Source of the DNA: Pantoea vagans
Lineage (GTDB): Bacteria > Pseudomonadota > Gammaproteobacteria > Enterobacterales > Enterobacteriaceae
Direction: 5' to 3'
NCBI RefSeq assembly: GCF_004792415.1
Contig: NZ_CP038854.1
Location: forward strand, 248,001 to 312,000
Length of the DNA: 64,000 nucleotides
Within the stretch, counting starts at the first letter, position 1. Each line of letters begins with the position of its first letter. The notes under the pieces are model-generated. The model saw only the letters and a program-made list of their open reading frames with translations, was not told the DNA's origin and did not search any database. Shown in pieces: positions 15,674 to 25,643 of the stretch. The position numbers and the translations under genes were made by a program.

Positions 15674-18645
15674 TAAAATTTCTCCGGTTTTTCGACGTGT
15701 TCAGGCGGTTCACGGTAGCCTGCCTGCTGCCATTTTTGTTCAATCGGCAGATGGTCCAGCGGGGTACGACTGCCGTAACGGAAGTTATGTAGCGGCAACG
15801 GATTGGGCTGTGTCCGCCGTTCGATTCGCTTCATGTTCACGGCAAGCTCTTTATAAGCCGGTGTGTTGACGTCGGGATCGTGATGTTCGCCGGTCAGCGC
15901 GTTAACGCCATCTTTACCATGATGAATCGGCATAAACAGCACGTTACCCGCTACGCGTTCGGTGATAACAACCGGGACATCCATCGAGCCGCGCCTTGAG
16001 GTAATGCGCACCCACTCTCCTTCGGTCAGCGCGCGCGAAGCAGCCAGTTCCGGTGAGATCTCAACAAAGGCATTAGGCGACAGCGACATCATGCGGCCAC
16101 CCTGCCCGGTCTGGTTCATCGACTGGAAATGCTCCAGCATCCTGCCGTTATTCAGCAGCAGATTGTACTCTGCATCCTCCTGCTCGGCAGGTGGCTGCCA
16201 GCTCAGCGGATAAAGCCGGGCTTTGCCATCCGGGAAATTGAACCGTTCCGTGTAAAGACGCGGTGTGCTTTCACCTGCGGCACTGACCGGCCAGAGCTGC
16301 GACTGCCAGCCGACCAGTTGCTCATAGCTGACGCCAGCGAAAATATCCGCAATGCCCGCCGCTTCCGCCATAATCGCGCCCGGATTCGGGTAATGCCACG
16401 GGTGACCCAGCCGCGCGGCGAGATCGGTGAAGATCTGCCAGTCGGGACGACTGTCGCCCAGGGGTTTCATGGCCGGGGAAAAGTGCTGAATGCGCCTCTC
16501 AGTGTTTACAAACGTGCCCTCTTTCTCCACGCTGGGCGCACCAGGCAATACCACATCGGCAAATTCAGCCGTACGTGACATGAAAATGTCCTGAACCACC
16601 ATAAACTCCAGTTTGCTGAAGGCGGCATGCACATTATCCGAATCAGCATCGGCAAACGCGGTCTCTTCGCCAGTGATGTACATTGCGCGGATTTTGCCTT
16701 CTCCCGCCTCCTGCACCATTTTGAAGTTATCCGCGCCGGGCTTGTCAGAGAGTGCATCAGGCGCGACGCCCCATGCACGCGCCCATTTTTCCCGCACCGC
16801 GTCGTCAGTGACTTTTTCATAGCCGGGATAGAGGTTGCTCAGGCAGCCGAAGTCGCTGGCACCCTGCACGTTATTATGTCCGCGCATCGGGTAGCCGCCG
16901 GTGCCAGGCCGACCATAGTTGCCGGTGACCAGCAGCAGGTTCGACAGCGCCGTACTGGTGTCGGCCCCGTGGCTGTGCTGGGTAATCCCCATCGCCCACA
17001 AGATACAGGCGCTGCCCGCCTGGCCGATCATCTCCGCCGCCTCTGTGAGTTCGGCTTCACTCAGGCCGCAGATCTCGCTGGCATAGTGGAGCGTAAAGGC
17101 ATCGAGCGAGGCGCGGTACTCTTCAACCTGATTAACTCGCTGTGCCAAAAACGCGTCATCGGCATAACCGTGATCGAACATATATTTCGCCATCGCCGAG
17201 GCCCAGACGAGATCGGTGCCAGGCCGGATGCGCAGATAGCAGTCAGCCCGTTCCGCCATTTCGTGACGACGCGGATCGACTACCAGCAGTTTCTGGCCCT
17301 GATGTTTATGGCTCTGCTTGATGTGCGAAGCGATCACCGGATGGTTCTCAGAGAGATTGCTGCCGACCAGCACAATCAAATCGGTCTGCTGCAGATCCTT
17401 AATCGTTCCGGCATCACCGCCGTAGCCCACGGTGCGGAACAGCCCTTCCGTAGCCGGGTTCTGACAATAGCGGGAAGAGTTATCGACATTGTTTGTGCCG
17501 AAGATTAAGCGGGCGATTTTCTGGGTCAGATAGGCTTCTTCATTACTCGCCTTGCTGGAGCCGATAAAGCCTATCGCGTCACCGCCATAGTTCTGCGCAA
17601 CGCCACGTAATCCATCAGCAACCCGCTGTAATGCCTCATCCCAGCTGGCAGGCCGGAAGCGGCCATTCTCGCGAATCAGCGGCGTTGTCAGGCGCTCCGG
17701 ACTGTTGACGAAATCCCAGCCAAACTTGCCTTTAACACAGGTGGAGATGCCATTAGCTGGCGCTTCGGCGACCGGCTGCACTTTCAGGATATGGCGATCG
17801 CGGGTCCAGATTTCAAAGCTGCAGCCCACACCGCAGTAGGTGCAGACTGTTTTGGTGCGTTTGATCTCTGACTGGCGCAACGCCACGTCAATTTTTGACA
17901 CGCCGGTAATCGGTTCCATGCCGATACTGTTTTCCAGCGTTTTCACAAAGTCGATAAGCGGGCGCTTCAGCCCTTCATCCATGGCGGTAAACGGGCCTGC
18001 ATCGGGCTGCATGGTTTTTTCCAGCAGTGCATTGCACGGGCAGACCGTAACGCAGTGTCCACAGCTTACGCAGCTTGAACCGGCAATTTCAGTTCCGCCA
18101 TCCCACAACACGCGTGGGTGTGCCTGAGTGTAGTCAATGGAGAGCGTCTCGTTGACCTCAACATTCTGGCACGCCTCGACACAGCGACCGCATAAGATGC
18201 ACTGGTCAGGATCGTAGGTGTAAAACGGATTGGAGTGATCTTTCGCGTAAGGCTTGGGCTGATGAGGATAGTACTGAATCGGAATGTGCATATCGGCTAC
18301 GGCGTTATGCAGCGTACAGTCACCGGTATTGTGTTCGCAGACGGTGCAGTAAAGCTCATGACGATTAAGCAGTCGATCCATGCCCTCCTGCTGCGCGGCT
18401 TTCAGCGCACTGCCCTCGCTACGGACCGTCAGACCCTCTTCAGTACGAAGCGTACAGCCGCGAACCCGCTCGCCATTGGCATCGACCCAACAGACATCAC
18501 AGCTTTGCAGCGGCGTTAACGCCGGGTGATAACAGACATGAGGCAGTTTTTTCCCCTGAGCATCCAGAAAATCGATAAGCGGTTGATCAGCTAATCCTTT
18601 TAATCGTTCACCATTGAAAACAATGGTGCAGTAATTTTCACTCAT
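15673..18645 (-). CDS. Cytosolic molybdenum formate dehydrogenase alpha subunit with NuoG-like N-terminus
   Basis: Predicted formate dehydrogenase (YjgC/FdhF-like), 990 residues, oxidising formate to CO2. Domains in order: 2Fe-2S ferredoxin (Cys 38, 49, 52, 64); NuoG-type His-Cys3 4Fe-4S site (His 96, Cys 100, 103, 110); two 4Fe-4S motifs (Cys 149/152/155/159 and 192/195/198/202); Mo-domain 4Fe-4S (Cys 268, 271, 275, 303); molybdopterin domains; C-terminal dinucleotide-binding domain. The Mo ligand is Cys 394 (SSRYCQNPAT), where E. coli FdhF has selenocysteine. No Tat signal, so cytosolic. ATG 18645 is preferred over an upstream in-frame start because of GAGG just before it. The redox partner is unknown. 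Confidence 0.9.
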   Translation of the reverse strand: MSENYCTIVFNGERLKGLADQPLIDFLDAQGKKLPHVCYHPALTPLQSCDVCWVDANGERVRGCTLRTEEGLTVRSEGSALKAAQQEGMDRLLNRHELYCTVCEHNTGDCTLHNAVADMHIPIQYYPHQPKPYAKDHSNPFYTYDPDQCILCGRCVEACQNVEVNETLSIDYTQAHPRVLWDGGTEIAGSSCVSCGHCVTVCPCNALLEKTMQPDAGPFTAMDEGLKRPLIDFVKTLENSIGMEPITGVSKIDVALRQSEIKRTKTVCTYCGVGCSFEIWTRDRHILKVQPVAEAPANGISTCVKGKFGWDFVNSPERLTTPLIRENGRFRPASWDEALQRVADGLRGVAQNYGGDAIGFIGSSKASNEEAYLTQKIARLIFGTNNVDNSSRYCQNPATEGLFRTVGYGGDAGTIKDLQQTDLIVLVGSNLSENHPVIASHIKQSHKHQGQKLLVVDPRRHEMAERADCYLRIRPGTDLVWASAMAKYMFDHGYADDAFLAQRVNQVEEYRASLDAFTLHYASEICGLSEAELTEAAEMIGQAGSACILWAMGITQHSHGADTSTALSNLLLVTGNYGRPGTGGYPMRGHNNVQGASDFGCLSNLYPGYEKVTDDAVREKWARAWGVAPDALSDKPGADNFKMVQEAGEGKIRAMYITGEETAFADADSDNVHAAFSKLEFMVVQDIFMSRTAEFADVVLPGAPSVEKEGTFVNTERRIQHFSPAMKPLGDSRPDWQIFTDLAARLGHPWHYPNPGAIMAEAAGIADIFAGVSYEQLVGWQSQLWPVSAAGESTPRLYTERFNFPDGKARLYPLSWQPPAEQEDAEYNLLLNNGRMLEHFQSMNQTGQGGRMMSLSPNAFVEISPELAASRALTEGEWVRITSRRGSMDVPVVITERVAGNVLFMPIHHGKDGVNALTGEHHDPDVNTPAYKELAVNMKRIERRTQPNPLPLHNFRYGSRTPLDHLPIEQKWQQAGYREPPEHVEKPEKF

Positions 18646-19453
18646 ATGAGCCTCATGACGACATGGCGGATAGCGCTGGGCTGGAAAAAATATCCCCGAA
18701 ATGAAAGGGTTGTCTTCCAAGCGTAGTGAGTATTATCAGCCGCGCCATGAATACCGCTACGCTTATTGAGGTTAATCACTGACAGTTAAGGCTTTTTTAA
18801 AATGTAATGACTTCTTACCGGATGAAATCAGGGGTTTTTACGACTGCCTGACGGGAACGGCGAACAAGAACTCTTATGCTGCTAAGCAATGAACCTCCGG
18901 CTGCCAATCGTCGTGTATAATGAATTAATCTATGTATGTTGTAACTATCACGTGTGGGCAGGAACCCTTTTTTTGTATGACGCGTACATTGCAGCACAGT
19001 TAAGTGCCGGAGAAAGTTAATCACTGATTGCCCGTTACCGTGCCGCTTATTCCAGAGATGAATGATGCACTGGCATGAACTTATTACGGCATTATTAAAG
19101 CGTGGAATATTTAATCCGGTGAGCAGTTTTATGGACTATTTCAGCGAATAGCGATCGCTATTCTGCTGGCCGCAATTGAGCGATCCGTTGATTGCACAAA
19201 CAGGACGCTCTGATGACAGCCCAATAAACATCAGACCGCAAAAACGACGCTCAACCCACAGAACAACGCTCATGATTTAATCATATCTATCAGCAATTTA
19301 TCTTATTTTTAACATGCTTTTAATTATAAGATGATAATGATAACTGTTATGGTAATATCCTGTTAACCCTGCCGGATGCTCACTGTTCAGGGCCTCTTTA
19401 CGCGTCATGTTTAATTTAATTATCAGTAAAACTCTGGCTGGAATGAGGTCACT
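18646..19453. other. 808-base intergenic region
   Basis: AT-rich gap between the divergent formate dehydrogenase and FixJ genes. I find no convincing gene; short frames are broken by stops. It contains the Fur-like site at 19333-19351, an isolated TATAAT at 18916-18921 without a matching -35, and a GCGATCGC word near 19150. The size suggests long regulatory leaders or a lost gene. Confidence 0.5.
19333..19351. promoter_or_regulatory. Fur-box-like site upstream of the FixJ-type regulator
   Basis: GATAATGATAACTGTTATG matches the 19-base Fur consensus at 15 of 19 positions, including the first 11 in a row. It lies about 100 bases before the regulator start, in the promoter area. Iron control is an inference. 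Confidence 0.45.
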
Positions 19454-20074
19454 ATGAACCCCATTGTATATATTGTTGACGACGACGCTGCTGTGACTTC
19501 AGCATTGCGTAATCTGCTCACCGCCGACGATTACACGGTTTTCTCTTTTTCATCGGCAGATGATTTCCTGACTCATGCTATCACTCCCCTTCCCTGTTGC
19601 CTGATTCTGGATATTAATCTGCCCGGCGCAGATGGATTCGATGTTGCTCAGGCGTTGCTCGATCGCGGTTACACGATCCCCACTATCTTTTTAACCGGCT
19701 TCGGGACCATTCCGGTCACGGTGCGGGCGATGAAAACCGGCGCTTATGAGTTTCTGACTAAACCGGTAGATCCCGATCGTATGTTGCAGGCGGTAGCGGA
19801 AGCATTGCGCATCGCAGAACAGAATATGGCGTCCTCTGAGGAGCGGAGAGAGATATTCCAGCGGCACCAGACCCTGACACCGCGTGAAAGCGAGGTAATG
19901 CTGCTGGCAATCAGTGGCCTGCTGAATAAGCAGATTGCCGCCGAAATGGGCGTCAGTGAGATTACGGCTAAAGTCCACAAGCGGCGGGTGATGGAGAAGA
20001 TGAATGCGCGCTCGCTGACCGATCTGGTGCGTGCAGCTGAGCGGCTCAATATTGACCATACCCGCCGTCGTTAA
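19454..20074 (+). CDS. FixJ/NarL-type response regulator
   Basis: Two-component regulator of 206 residues: receiver domain (1-120) with VDDD (8-11), phospho-acceptor Asp 53, Thr 81 and Lys 103, then a LuxR-type helix-turn-helix (LTPRESEVMLLAISGLLNKQIAAEMGVSEITAKVHKRRVMEKM, about 142-184). It has the FixJ-type layout with a Q-linker near 120-140. It is convergent with the giant sensor kinase gene, 28 bases apart, which makes that kinase its probable partner. A Fur-like site lies upstream. Confidence 0.92.
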   Translation: MNPIVYIVDDDAAVTSALRNLLTADDYTVFSFSSADDFLTHAITPLPCCLILDINLPGADGFDVAQALLDRGYTIPTIFLTGFGTIPVTVRAMKTGAYEFLTKPVDPDRMLQAVAEALRIAEQNMASSEERREIFQRHQTLTPRESEVMLLAISGLLNKQIAAEMGVSEITAKVHKRRVMEKMNARSLTDLVRAAERLNIDHTRRR

Positions 20075-20095
20075 GGCCAGCACCTAAAGCTGGCC
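20075..20095. terminator. Stem-loop between convergent genes
   Basis: GGCCAGC and GCTGGCC flank a seven-base loop between the FixJ gene and the sensor kinase stop codons. There is no T-run, so terminator function is uncertain. Confidence 0.35.
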
Positions 20096-20102
20096 CGCAC
20101 GC

Positions 20103-23100
20103 TTATTCCAGTGGCAGCGTAAACCAGAAGCGGCTGCCGCCTTCTGGCCGGTTCTCGGCGCCTAACTCTCCGCAATGCTTTTTGATGATCCCTTTACTGA
20201 TGGTTAATCCCATACCCATGCCGCTTTTCTTGGTGGTGTAGAACGACTCAAAGATCCGTTCACGCACGCCATCAGGCAATCCGCAACCGCTATCCAGCAC
20301 CTCAAATCGCAGCGTGTCATCCGTGGGATTCTCGGAGGTGAGGCGCAGCAGGGCCGCGCGCGGTAAATCATCGGACATGGCATCGATAGCGTTGATGACC
20401 AGATTGAGCAGCACCTGCTGAATCTGAACGCGGTCGCAGAAAATATCTGCCCTGGCCGCTTTGAGTTTCAGTTCCAGTGAAATGCCCCGCCGTTCCAGCT
20501 CAATCCGGGAGAGCGCCAGAATATCACGGGCGATCAGATGCAGGTTTTCCGGCGCAAAGCTCGGTTCATGATTGCGGGTCAGCGCCTGCAGACCACGAAT
20601 AATCTCTCCGGCACGTTTACCCTCTTTAATAATCTCGTTCAGACTGCTGCTGGCATTTTCCAGCATCAACGGTTCACGCTTTAACCAGCGCAGGCTGGCA
20701 CCGGCATTTGCCACGATTGACATCAGCGGCTGGTTAATTTCGTGGGCGATGGAAGCAGTCAGCTGCCCGACGGTGGTGGCCCGTGTGACACGAGCGAGGT
20801 CCGCCTGGGCCATACGCGCGGTATCTTCTGCCTGGCGCTGTAAGGTGATATCCGAAATGGTGCCGAAATACTCTTTCACCTCGGGGAAATTGTCCACTGG
20901 TTCGCCGATGCCCTTGATATAGCGGCATTCCCCATCCGGCCGGAGCACACGGAACTCAGCCTGCATACTGCGCCCCTGGCTGACGCTAAGCGTGACCAGT
21001 TCACTGATGCACGCGTGATCATCGGGATGAACGCGGGTCAGAAAATCTGCCATCGACAGCCCTTTTTGTTCAGCTGGCAGGCCAAGAATACGGCCATATT
21101 CTTCAGAGACCATCATCATGTCCTCTGTCACTTCCCAGCGCCAGGTACCGGTATGGCTGATCTTCTCGCCGAGCATCAGCGAGGTTTTGCTGGCTCGCAG
21201 CTGCTTCTCAACCCGCCGCCGATGGGTGTTCTCCTCCAGCAGCTCCGCGTAGAGCCGTGCGTTTTCCAGGGATACGGCCGCCTGCGCACTCAGGGTTTTC
21301 ACGATGTGGGAGTGCTCAGCTGTAAACGCGTCAGGCATCAGGCGATTCTCCAGATAGAGCACCCCGACCATGTTGGCCTGCCTGAACATCGGGACACACA
21401 ACACCGCTGCGCCCGAAGCCACCAGATAGGGATCCTGGCTGAAGGGACTGAACGCCTCCGGCTTGCCGGTGCGTATCTCCTGACCGGTACGGATCACCGC
21501 TGACAGCACGGATAAAGGCAGGTCGGTGGCGAGAGGTCGCTCTTTGACAATCTGTACCCTTACCCCCTCTGCCATGCTCTCTGCCCAGGCCTGCGTCTCC
21601 GGCAGATTGCCATCCAGAATCCGGATAAGCCGACAGCGCTGAGCACCGGCCCGTTCCAGCAGCATGCGCATCAGGGTATGTATCAACCGATCAAGGTTGA
21701 TCTCCTCCGTCAGGGCGCGCACGGCGGTCAGCACGCTCTCCATGTCATAGAACGCGGCATCCTGAGTAAACGGAATCGTCGCCAGCGCGCTGTTTTGCAG
21801 CGGCGCAGACAGATGCGGATAGCGCTGCTCCAGCTGACGCACCATCGCCTGCGCACCCCAGTTCTCCCAGCTTCCTGTTGCGGCTTTAATATACGCATCT
21901 GCTGCGATATCCAGCTGCAAAGCCTTATAACAGCGGCCTGCCAGCTGATTCGCCAGCGCATGAATGTGCAGATAGCCCGCCTGTCTGGAGAGACGGATGG
22001 CCCGTTCATACTGCTGCAGCGCTTCGCCCGTGTTGCCCTCAAGACGCGCACACTCGGCCCTGAGCAGAGCATATTTGTCTGCAAACAGACCGGGGTTGAG
22101 GTCAGCCCAGTCAGCAAATTTATCGAGATGGCCGCGTAGCGCGTTGCTGTCAGCCGCTTCAGGCTGGTGACTCAGTGACAATGCGCTGTAGAAATGAAAA
22201 TCCATCAGATAGATATAAGCGGGCACTGCGCTAATCAGCGGATGAACCGCCTCAAAACAGCGCAGCGCCTCCCGGTATTCAGCCGCAAAGAAATACGCCA
22301 TTCCCCGATAGAGACCGGCCCAGAACCGCACCATCGCTTTAGGACCGGATATCGGCCCCGGCTCACTGCCCGCCACCAGCGGTAAAGAGGCGACACGATC
22401 CTCTGCCCTGAATCCATTACTGTTACGCAGTTGCATCACCAGTTGCTTCTGCATCACCAGCACGTTCTCGACATCGGGATAATAGGATTTGCGGGTAAAC
22501 GCGAGCCCACGCTCAATGGAGGTCAGCACCGACTCAAGGTGATCGCCGCGTGTCAGCGTATTCATGATCTGATGACGCAGCGAGAGACAGGCAAAAGAGC
22601 GGTCGCCATGCATCACCGCCACGCGAAAGCTTTCGCGGGCACACTCCACGGCGACCTCCAGCGGCTGTGTCCAGATCCCCACCTGATCCAGTGGCAGCAA
22701 CGTGCGTGCTTTGTAGCGGATAAAGTTATGCTCTTCCACCAGCTCACGCGCCACACGGCCACAGGCATAGCTAAACTGCCAGGCCTGATAGCGGTCGCCA
22801 GTCAGTACGCTGAACCAGGCGAGACCAAACGCAGAAGCCCCAGTCATGCCCTGGTCCAGCGTCATCTCCAGCATCCGGCAGACCAGCATCAGATGCAGCT
22901 GCGGGCAGTCGTAGGCGGAAACAAAAATGGTGCTGGCCATCAGGTTCAGCACCGACTCCGTTTCGGCATTGTTGTTCAACGGCAGCCGTGAAAAAGCCGC
23001 TTGCGGGGAGTCGCCAATGCGCGTCCTGAGCGACAGCCAGGCGGCGTCGATCTCCGCGTCATCCGGATTGCGGTTGAAATGCTCACCAAAGACCGCCAGC

Positions 23101-25643
23101 CAGGCGAGTGCGGTTTCCAGCGCCAGATGATTGTCAGACTGGCGCATATGAATTTCAGCGGAGAGACAGGCAGCCCTGGATTTTTCACTGAGTGTGCCAG
23201 GCTCACGCAGCAGTCGGGTACAGAGCGATTGCGCATTGCTGAGATTACCGTGCAGAAACTCGCACTCTGCCTCATCCAGACCCAGCATGAAGTCATTACC
23301 GGTCACCATCCGCTGGCTAAGCCGCTGGGCGGTGCGCAGATAGCGCAGCGCCGAGAGGTAGTCCCCGGCACGCTTAGCCCCCTGTGCAGCGCGCAGACAG
23401 AGCGGATAATAACGCTCCCGCTCTGCGACACTCAGCGGCAGTTCAGCAATCATGCCAATGTGATAAACCGCCCGGAACAGTGTTTCACTGTTATCCGCCG
23501 TGATCACCGCATCTGACAGCCAGGCCGCCGCCTGCTGGTGAAGATGCTGTTGCTGTCGGCGGTCGGGCAGTAAAAATGCCGCGTTGTGGACCCGATCGTG
23601 GGTAAAGGCGTAGTTGCCGCCCGTCAGGGTGATAAAACGGCCACTGACAGCCGGTTCAAGCTGCTGCTGAAGCCGTGTAACAGGCGTTCCGCTGATATGA
23701 CTTATCAGGGAGAGTTCGCCGCTGGCGCCCAGGCAGGCCAGATCGCCCAGCAACTGCCGTGTTATCTCCGGCATCCGTACCAGCTGATTCAGCACCAGCG
23801 TTGCCACGTTGTCGGTGTACTGACGCGCAATCAGTGCCTGGCTGTCGTAATGCCATTTCAGCGGGTTCTGACGAAAGTAGATGACTCCATCGTCCACCGC
23901 CTGACGAAAGAACTCCTGCACAGAGAGCGGATTACCGCCGGTTTTGTCGAAAATAATCTGTGCCAGTTCGCGATGGCCACCGGGACGGGTATGCAGCCTC
24001 CCCGCCAGCCAGCGTCCAATGCTTTTCACACTGAGCGGCTGCGGCGTCAGCGCCACAAGCCGCGCTGCGGATTCTCTGATCCGCAGCAGAAAACCGGCAA
24101 TCATCGGACAGGGCATCGATTCGCCCTCCCGGAAAGCGAGCACCAGCATAAAAGGCAGATGTTCACTACGAGTGATCAGCGTTTCCAGCAGTTGCAACGT
24201 GGCATTATCTGCCCAGTGAACATCATCAATCAGCATCACCAGCGGGCGACCCGGCGTGGCAAAAGCCTCAATCAGCGCACACGCCATCTGGTTAAACTGC
24301 TCGCGGGCGTCAGGGGCGTGGCGCACCACGGACGGCAGCGTCCGGATATTCAGCAGCTGTTTTAGTTCAGGCACCAGCTCGATGGCTAAATCGGCATATC
24401 CGCCCAGTAACCGCAGCAGTCGCCCCCGCCATTTGCTGACTTCCGGAGCGGACAAACCCAGCAGATAGAGCGTGACCGTACGAAACGCGGAGGCGATTGC
24501 GGCATAGGGGGCGGCTGGCGAATGCTGATCGGCCTTGCTGGCGGCCAGCAGAATCTGTCGGTGCTGCAGGTTTTTCAGTGCAGAGGCGATGATGGCAGAT
24601 TTCCCGGAGCCGGGCGCCCCGCTCAGCATCACCAGACTCTGCGTGCCGCTGCGGTTGACTGCCTCCAGTGTGGTCAGTAATGCGCGCGCCTGCGGATGCT
24701 GCGTGAACAGCGTCTCGGGGCGGAAACTGCTGCTGAACCGTTCCTGCAGACCGGGCGTAAACGGCGCAATGGTGTTTTCGGCAGTGAGGGTCGCCTGACA
24801 GCGGCGCAGATCGGCCATCAGTCCCTGCACGCTCTGATATCCCTCTGCGGGCGACTTTGCCAGCAGACGCAACAGAATCACCGAGAGCATCTGCGGCACA
24901 TCGTCTCTGACCTGATCGGCGGGCCGGGGTGCGGTAGCGATGTGATGATGAATCCACTCTGCTTCACCCGCGTCGCGTGAGCCAAATGGCAGTCTGCCGG
25001 TCAGGTACTCATACAGCACGACACCCAGGCTATAAAGATCGCTGAGGCTGCTGACCGGATGCGGCGTGCGGCCGGTATGCTCAGGAGACATATAGGCCAG
25101 CGTACCGCCTGAAGCGCGCAGACTGGTTTTGTCCGCCGACTGCGCGGCCAGCGAGGCCAGTCCAAACCCGCCCAGGCGGAAGCGCCCCTCGTCAGTCACA
25201 AAAAAGTGGCCCGGCTTGATATCGCCATGCACGATGCCCTGATGATGCGCCTGACCGAGCGTGTAGCAAAGCTGCAACGCAACCTGCAGAAAGTCAGCGA
25301 TGTGTTCAGGTGGCGTGGCGAGATTGTGAGCCAGAGTACGAAACGGAAACGAAGGATAAATCAGGGCATAACGATTGTGATAACGGGTGGTGCCGGTCGC
25401 GGTGATTGCCCAGCGCGGTGAAAGATAGCCTGCCAGCGCACGCTCATTTTTGAGCCGCTGCGTCGCCTGAAAGGTGACGTCGTCACTTTGGCCGGTGGCG
25501 ATAATGATGGATTCACCAGACTGGCAGCGCGCCAGCATCCAGAGCAGACAGCCATCCTGCGCCAGCGGCGTCAGCGTGTCGAAATGGTCAATCGCGATCC
25601 CTGCGTCGTCACTTTCCTGGACATTAACCGAAAGCATGCTCAT
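20103..25643 (-). CDS. Giant Ser/Thr-kinase-like, ATPase, GAF, PAS, histidine kinase sensor
   Basis: Multidomain signalling protein of 1846 residues. (1) Protein-kinase-like domain about 20-280, with HGDIKP (139-144) and YMSPEHTG, but the magnesium-binding DFG is GFG (Gly 159), so it is probably a pseudokinase or weak kinase. (2) AAA/STAND ATPase with Walker A GAPGSGKS (342-349) and Walker B LVMLIDDVHW (468-477). (3) A long TPR-like helical region, about 700-1250. (4) GAF, about 1290-1450. (5) PAS, about 1480-1590. (6) Histidine kinase with SIAHEINQP (His about 1634) and ATPase boxes NLVINAIDAM, DSGCGLPDG, GMGMGLTIS. No membrane helices: cytosolic sensor. ATG 25643 overlaps the receiver stop (TGATG) with AGGGGAG upstream; an in-frame TTG at 25673 is rejected. 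Confidence 0.92.
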   Translation of the reverse strand: MSMLSVNVQESDDAGIAIDHFDTLTPLAQDGCLLWMLARCQSGESIIIATGQSDDVTFQATQRLKNERALAGYLSPRWAITATGTTRYHNRYALIYPSFPFRTLAHNLATPPEHIADFLQVALQLCYTLGQAHHQGIVHGDIKPGHFFVTDEGRFRLGGFGLASLAAQSADKTSLRASGGTLAYMSPEHTGRTPHPVSSLSDLYSLGVVLYEYLTGRLPFGSRDAGEAEWIHHHIATAPRPADQVRDDVPQMLSVILLRLLAKSPAEGYQSVQGLMADLRRCQATLTAENTIAPFTPGLQERFSSSFRPETLFTQHPQARALLTTLEAVNRSGTQSLVMLSGAPGSGKSAIIASALKNLQHRQILLAASKADQHSPAAPYAAIASAFRTVTLYLLGLSAPEVSKWRGRLLRLLGGYADLAIELVPELKQLLNIRTLPSVVRHAPDAREQFNQMACALIEAFATPGRPLVMLIDDVHWADNATLQLLETLITRSEHLPFMLVLAFREGESMPCPMIAGFLLRIRESAARLVALTPQPLSVKSIGRWLAGRLHTRPGGHRELAQIIFDKTGGNPLSVQEFFRQAVDDGVIYFRQNPLKWHYDSQALIARQYTDNVATLVLNQLVRMPEITRQLLGDLACLGASGELSLISHISGTPVTRLQQQLEPAVSGRFITLTGGNYAFTHDRVHNAAFLLPDRRQQQHLHQQAAAWLSDAVITADNSETLFRAVYHIGMIAELPLSVAERERYYPLCLRAAQGAKRAGDYLSALRYLRTAQRLSQRMVTGNDFMLGLDEAECEFLHGNLSNAQSLCTRLLREPGTLSEKSRAACLSAEIHMRQSDNHLALETALAWLAVFGEHFNRNPDDAEIDAAWLSLRTRIGDSPQAAFSRLPLNNNAETESVLNLMASTIFVSAYDCPQLHLMLVCRMLEMTLDQGMTGASAFGLAWFSVLTGDRYQAWQFSYACGRVARELVEEHNFIRYKARTLLPLDQVGIWTQPLEVAVECARESFRVAVMHGDRSFACLSLRHQIMNTLTRGDHLESVLTSIERGLAFTRKSYYPDVENVLVMQKQLVMQLRNSNGFRAEDRVASLPLVAGSEPGPISGPKAMVRFWAGLYRGMAYFFAAEYREALRCFEAVHPLISAVPAYIYLMDFHFYSALSLSHQPEAADSNALRGHLDKFADWADLNPGLFADKYALLRAECARLEGNTGEALQQYERAIRLSRQAGYLHIHALANQLAGRCYKALQLDIAADAYIKAATGSWENWGAQAMVRQLEQRYPHLSAPLQNSALATIPFTQDAAFYDMESVLTAVRALTEEINLDRLIHTLMRMLLERAGAQRCRLIRILDGNLPETQAWAESMAEGVRVQIVKERPLATDLPLSVLSAVIRTGQEIRTGKPEAFSPFSQDPYLVASGAAVLCVPMFRQANMVGVLYLENRLMPDAFTAEHSHIVKTLSAQAAVSLENARLYAELLEENTHRRRVEKQLRASKTSLMLGEKISHTGTWRWEVTEDMMMVSEEYGRILGLPAEQKGLSMADFLTRVHPDDHACISELVTLSVSQGRSMQAEFRVLRPDGECRYIKGIGEPVDNFPEVKEYFGTISDITLQRQAEDTARMAQADLARVTRATTVGQLTASIAHEINQPLMSIVANAGASLRWLKREPLMLENASSSLNEIIKEGKRAGEIIRGLQALTRNHEPSFAPENLHLIARDILALSRIELERRGISLELKLKAARADIFCDRVQIQQVLLNLVINAIDAMSDDLPRAALLRLTSENPTDDTLRFEVLDSGCGLPDGVRERIFESFYTTKKSGMGMGLTISKGIIKKHCGELGAENRPEGGSRFWFTLPLE

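Noticed and set aside
16627..17508. Plus-strand frame opposite the formate dehydrogenase
   Set aside because: No recognisable motif and fully contained in a strongly supported gene.
18916..18921. Perfect TATAAT in the 808-base gap
   Set aside because: No -35-like box at 16-18 bases upstream and no extended -10.
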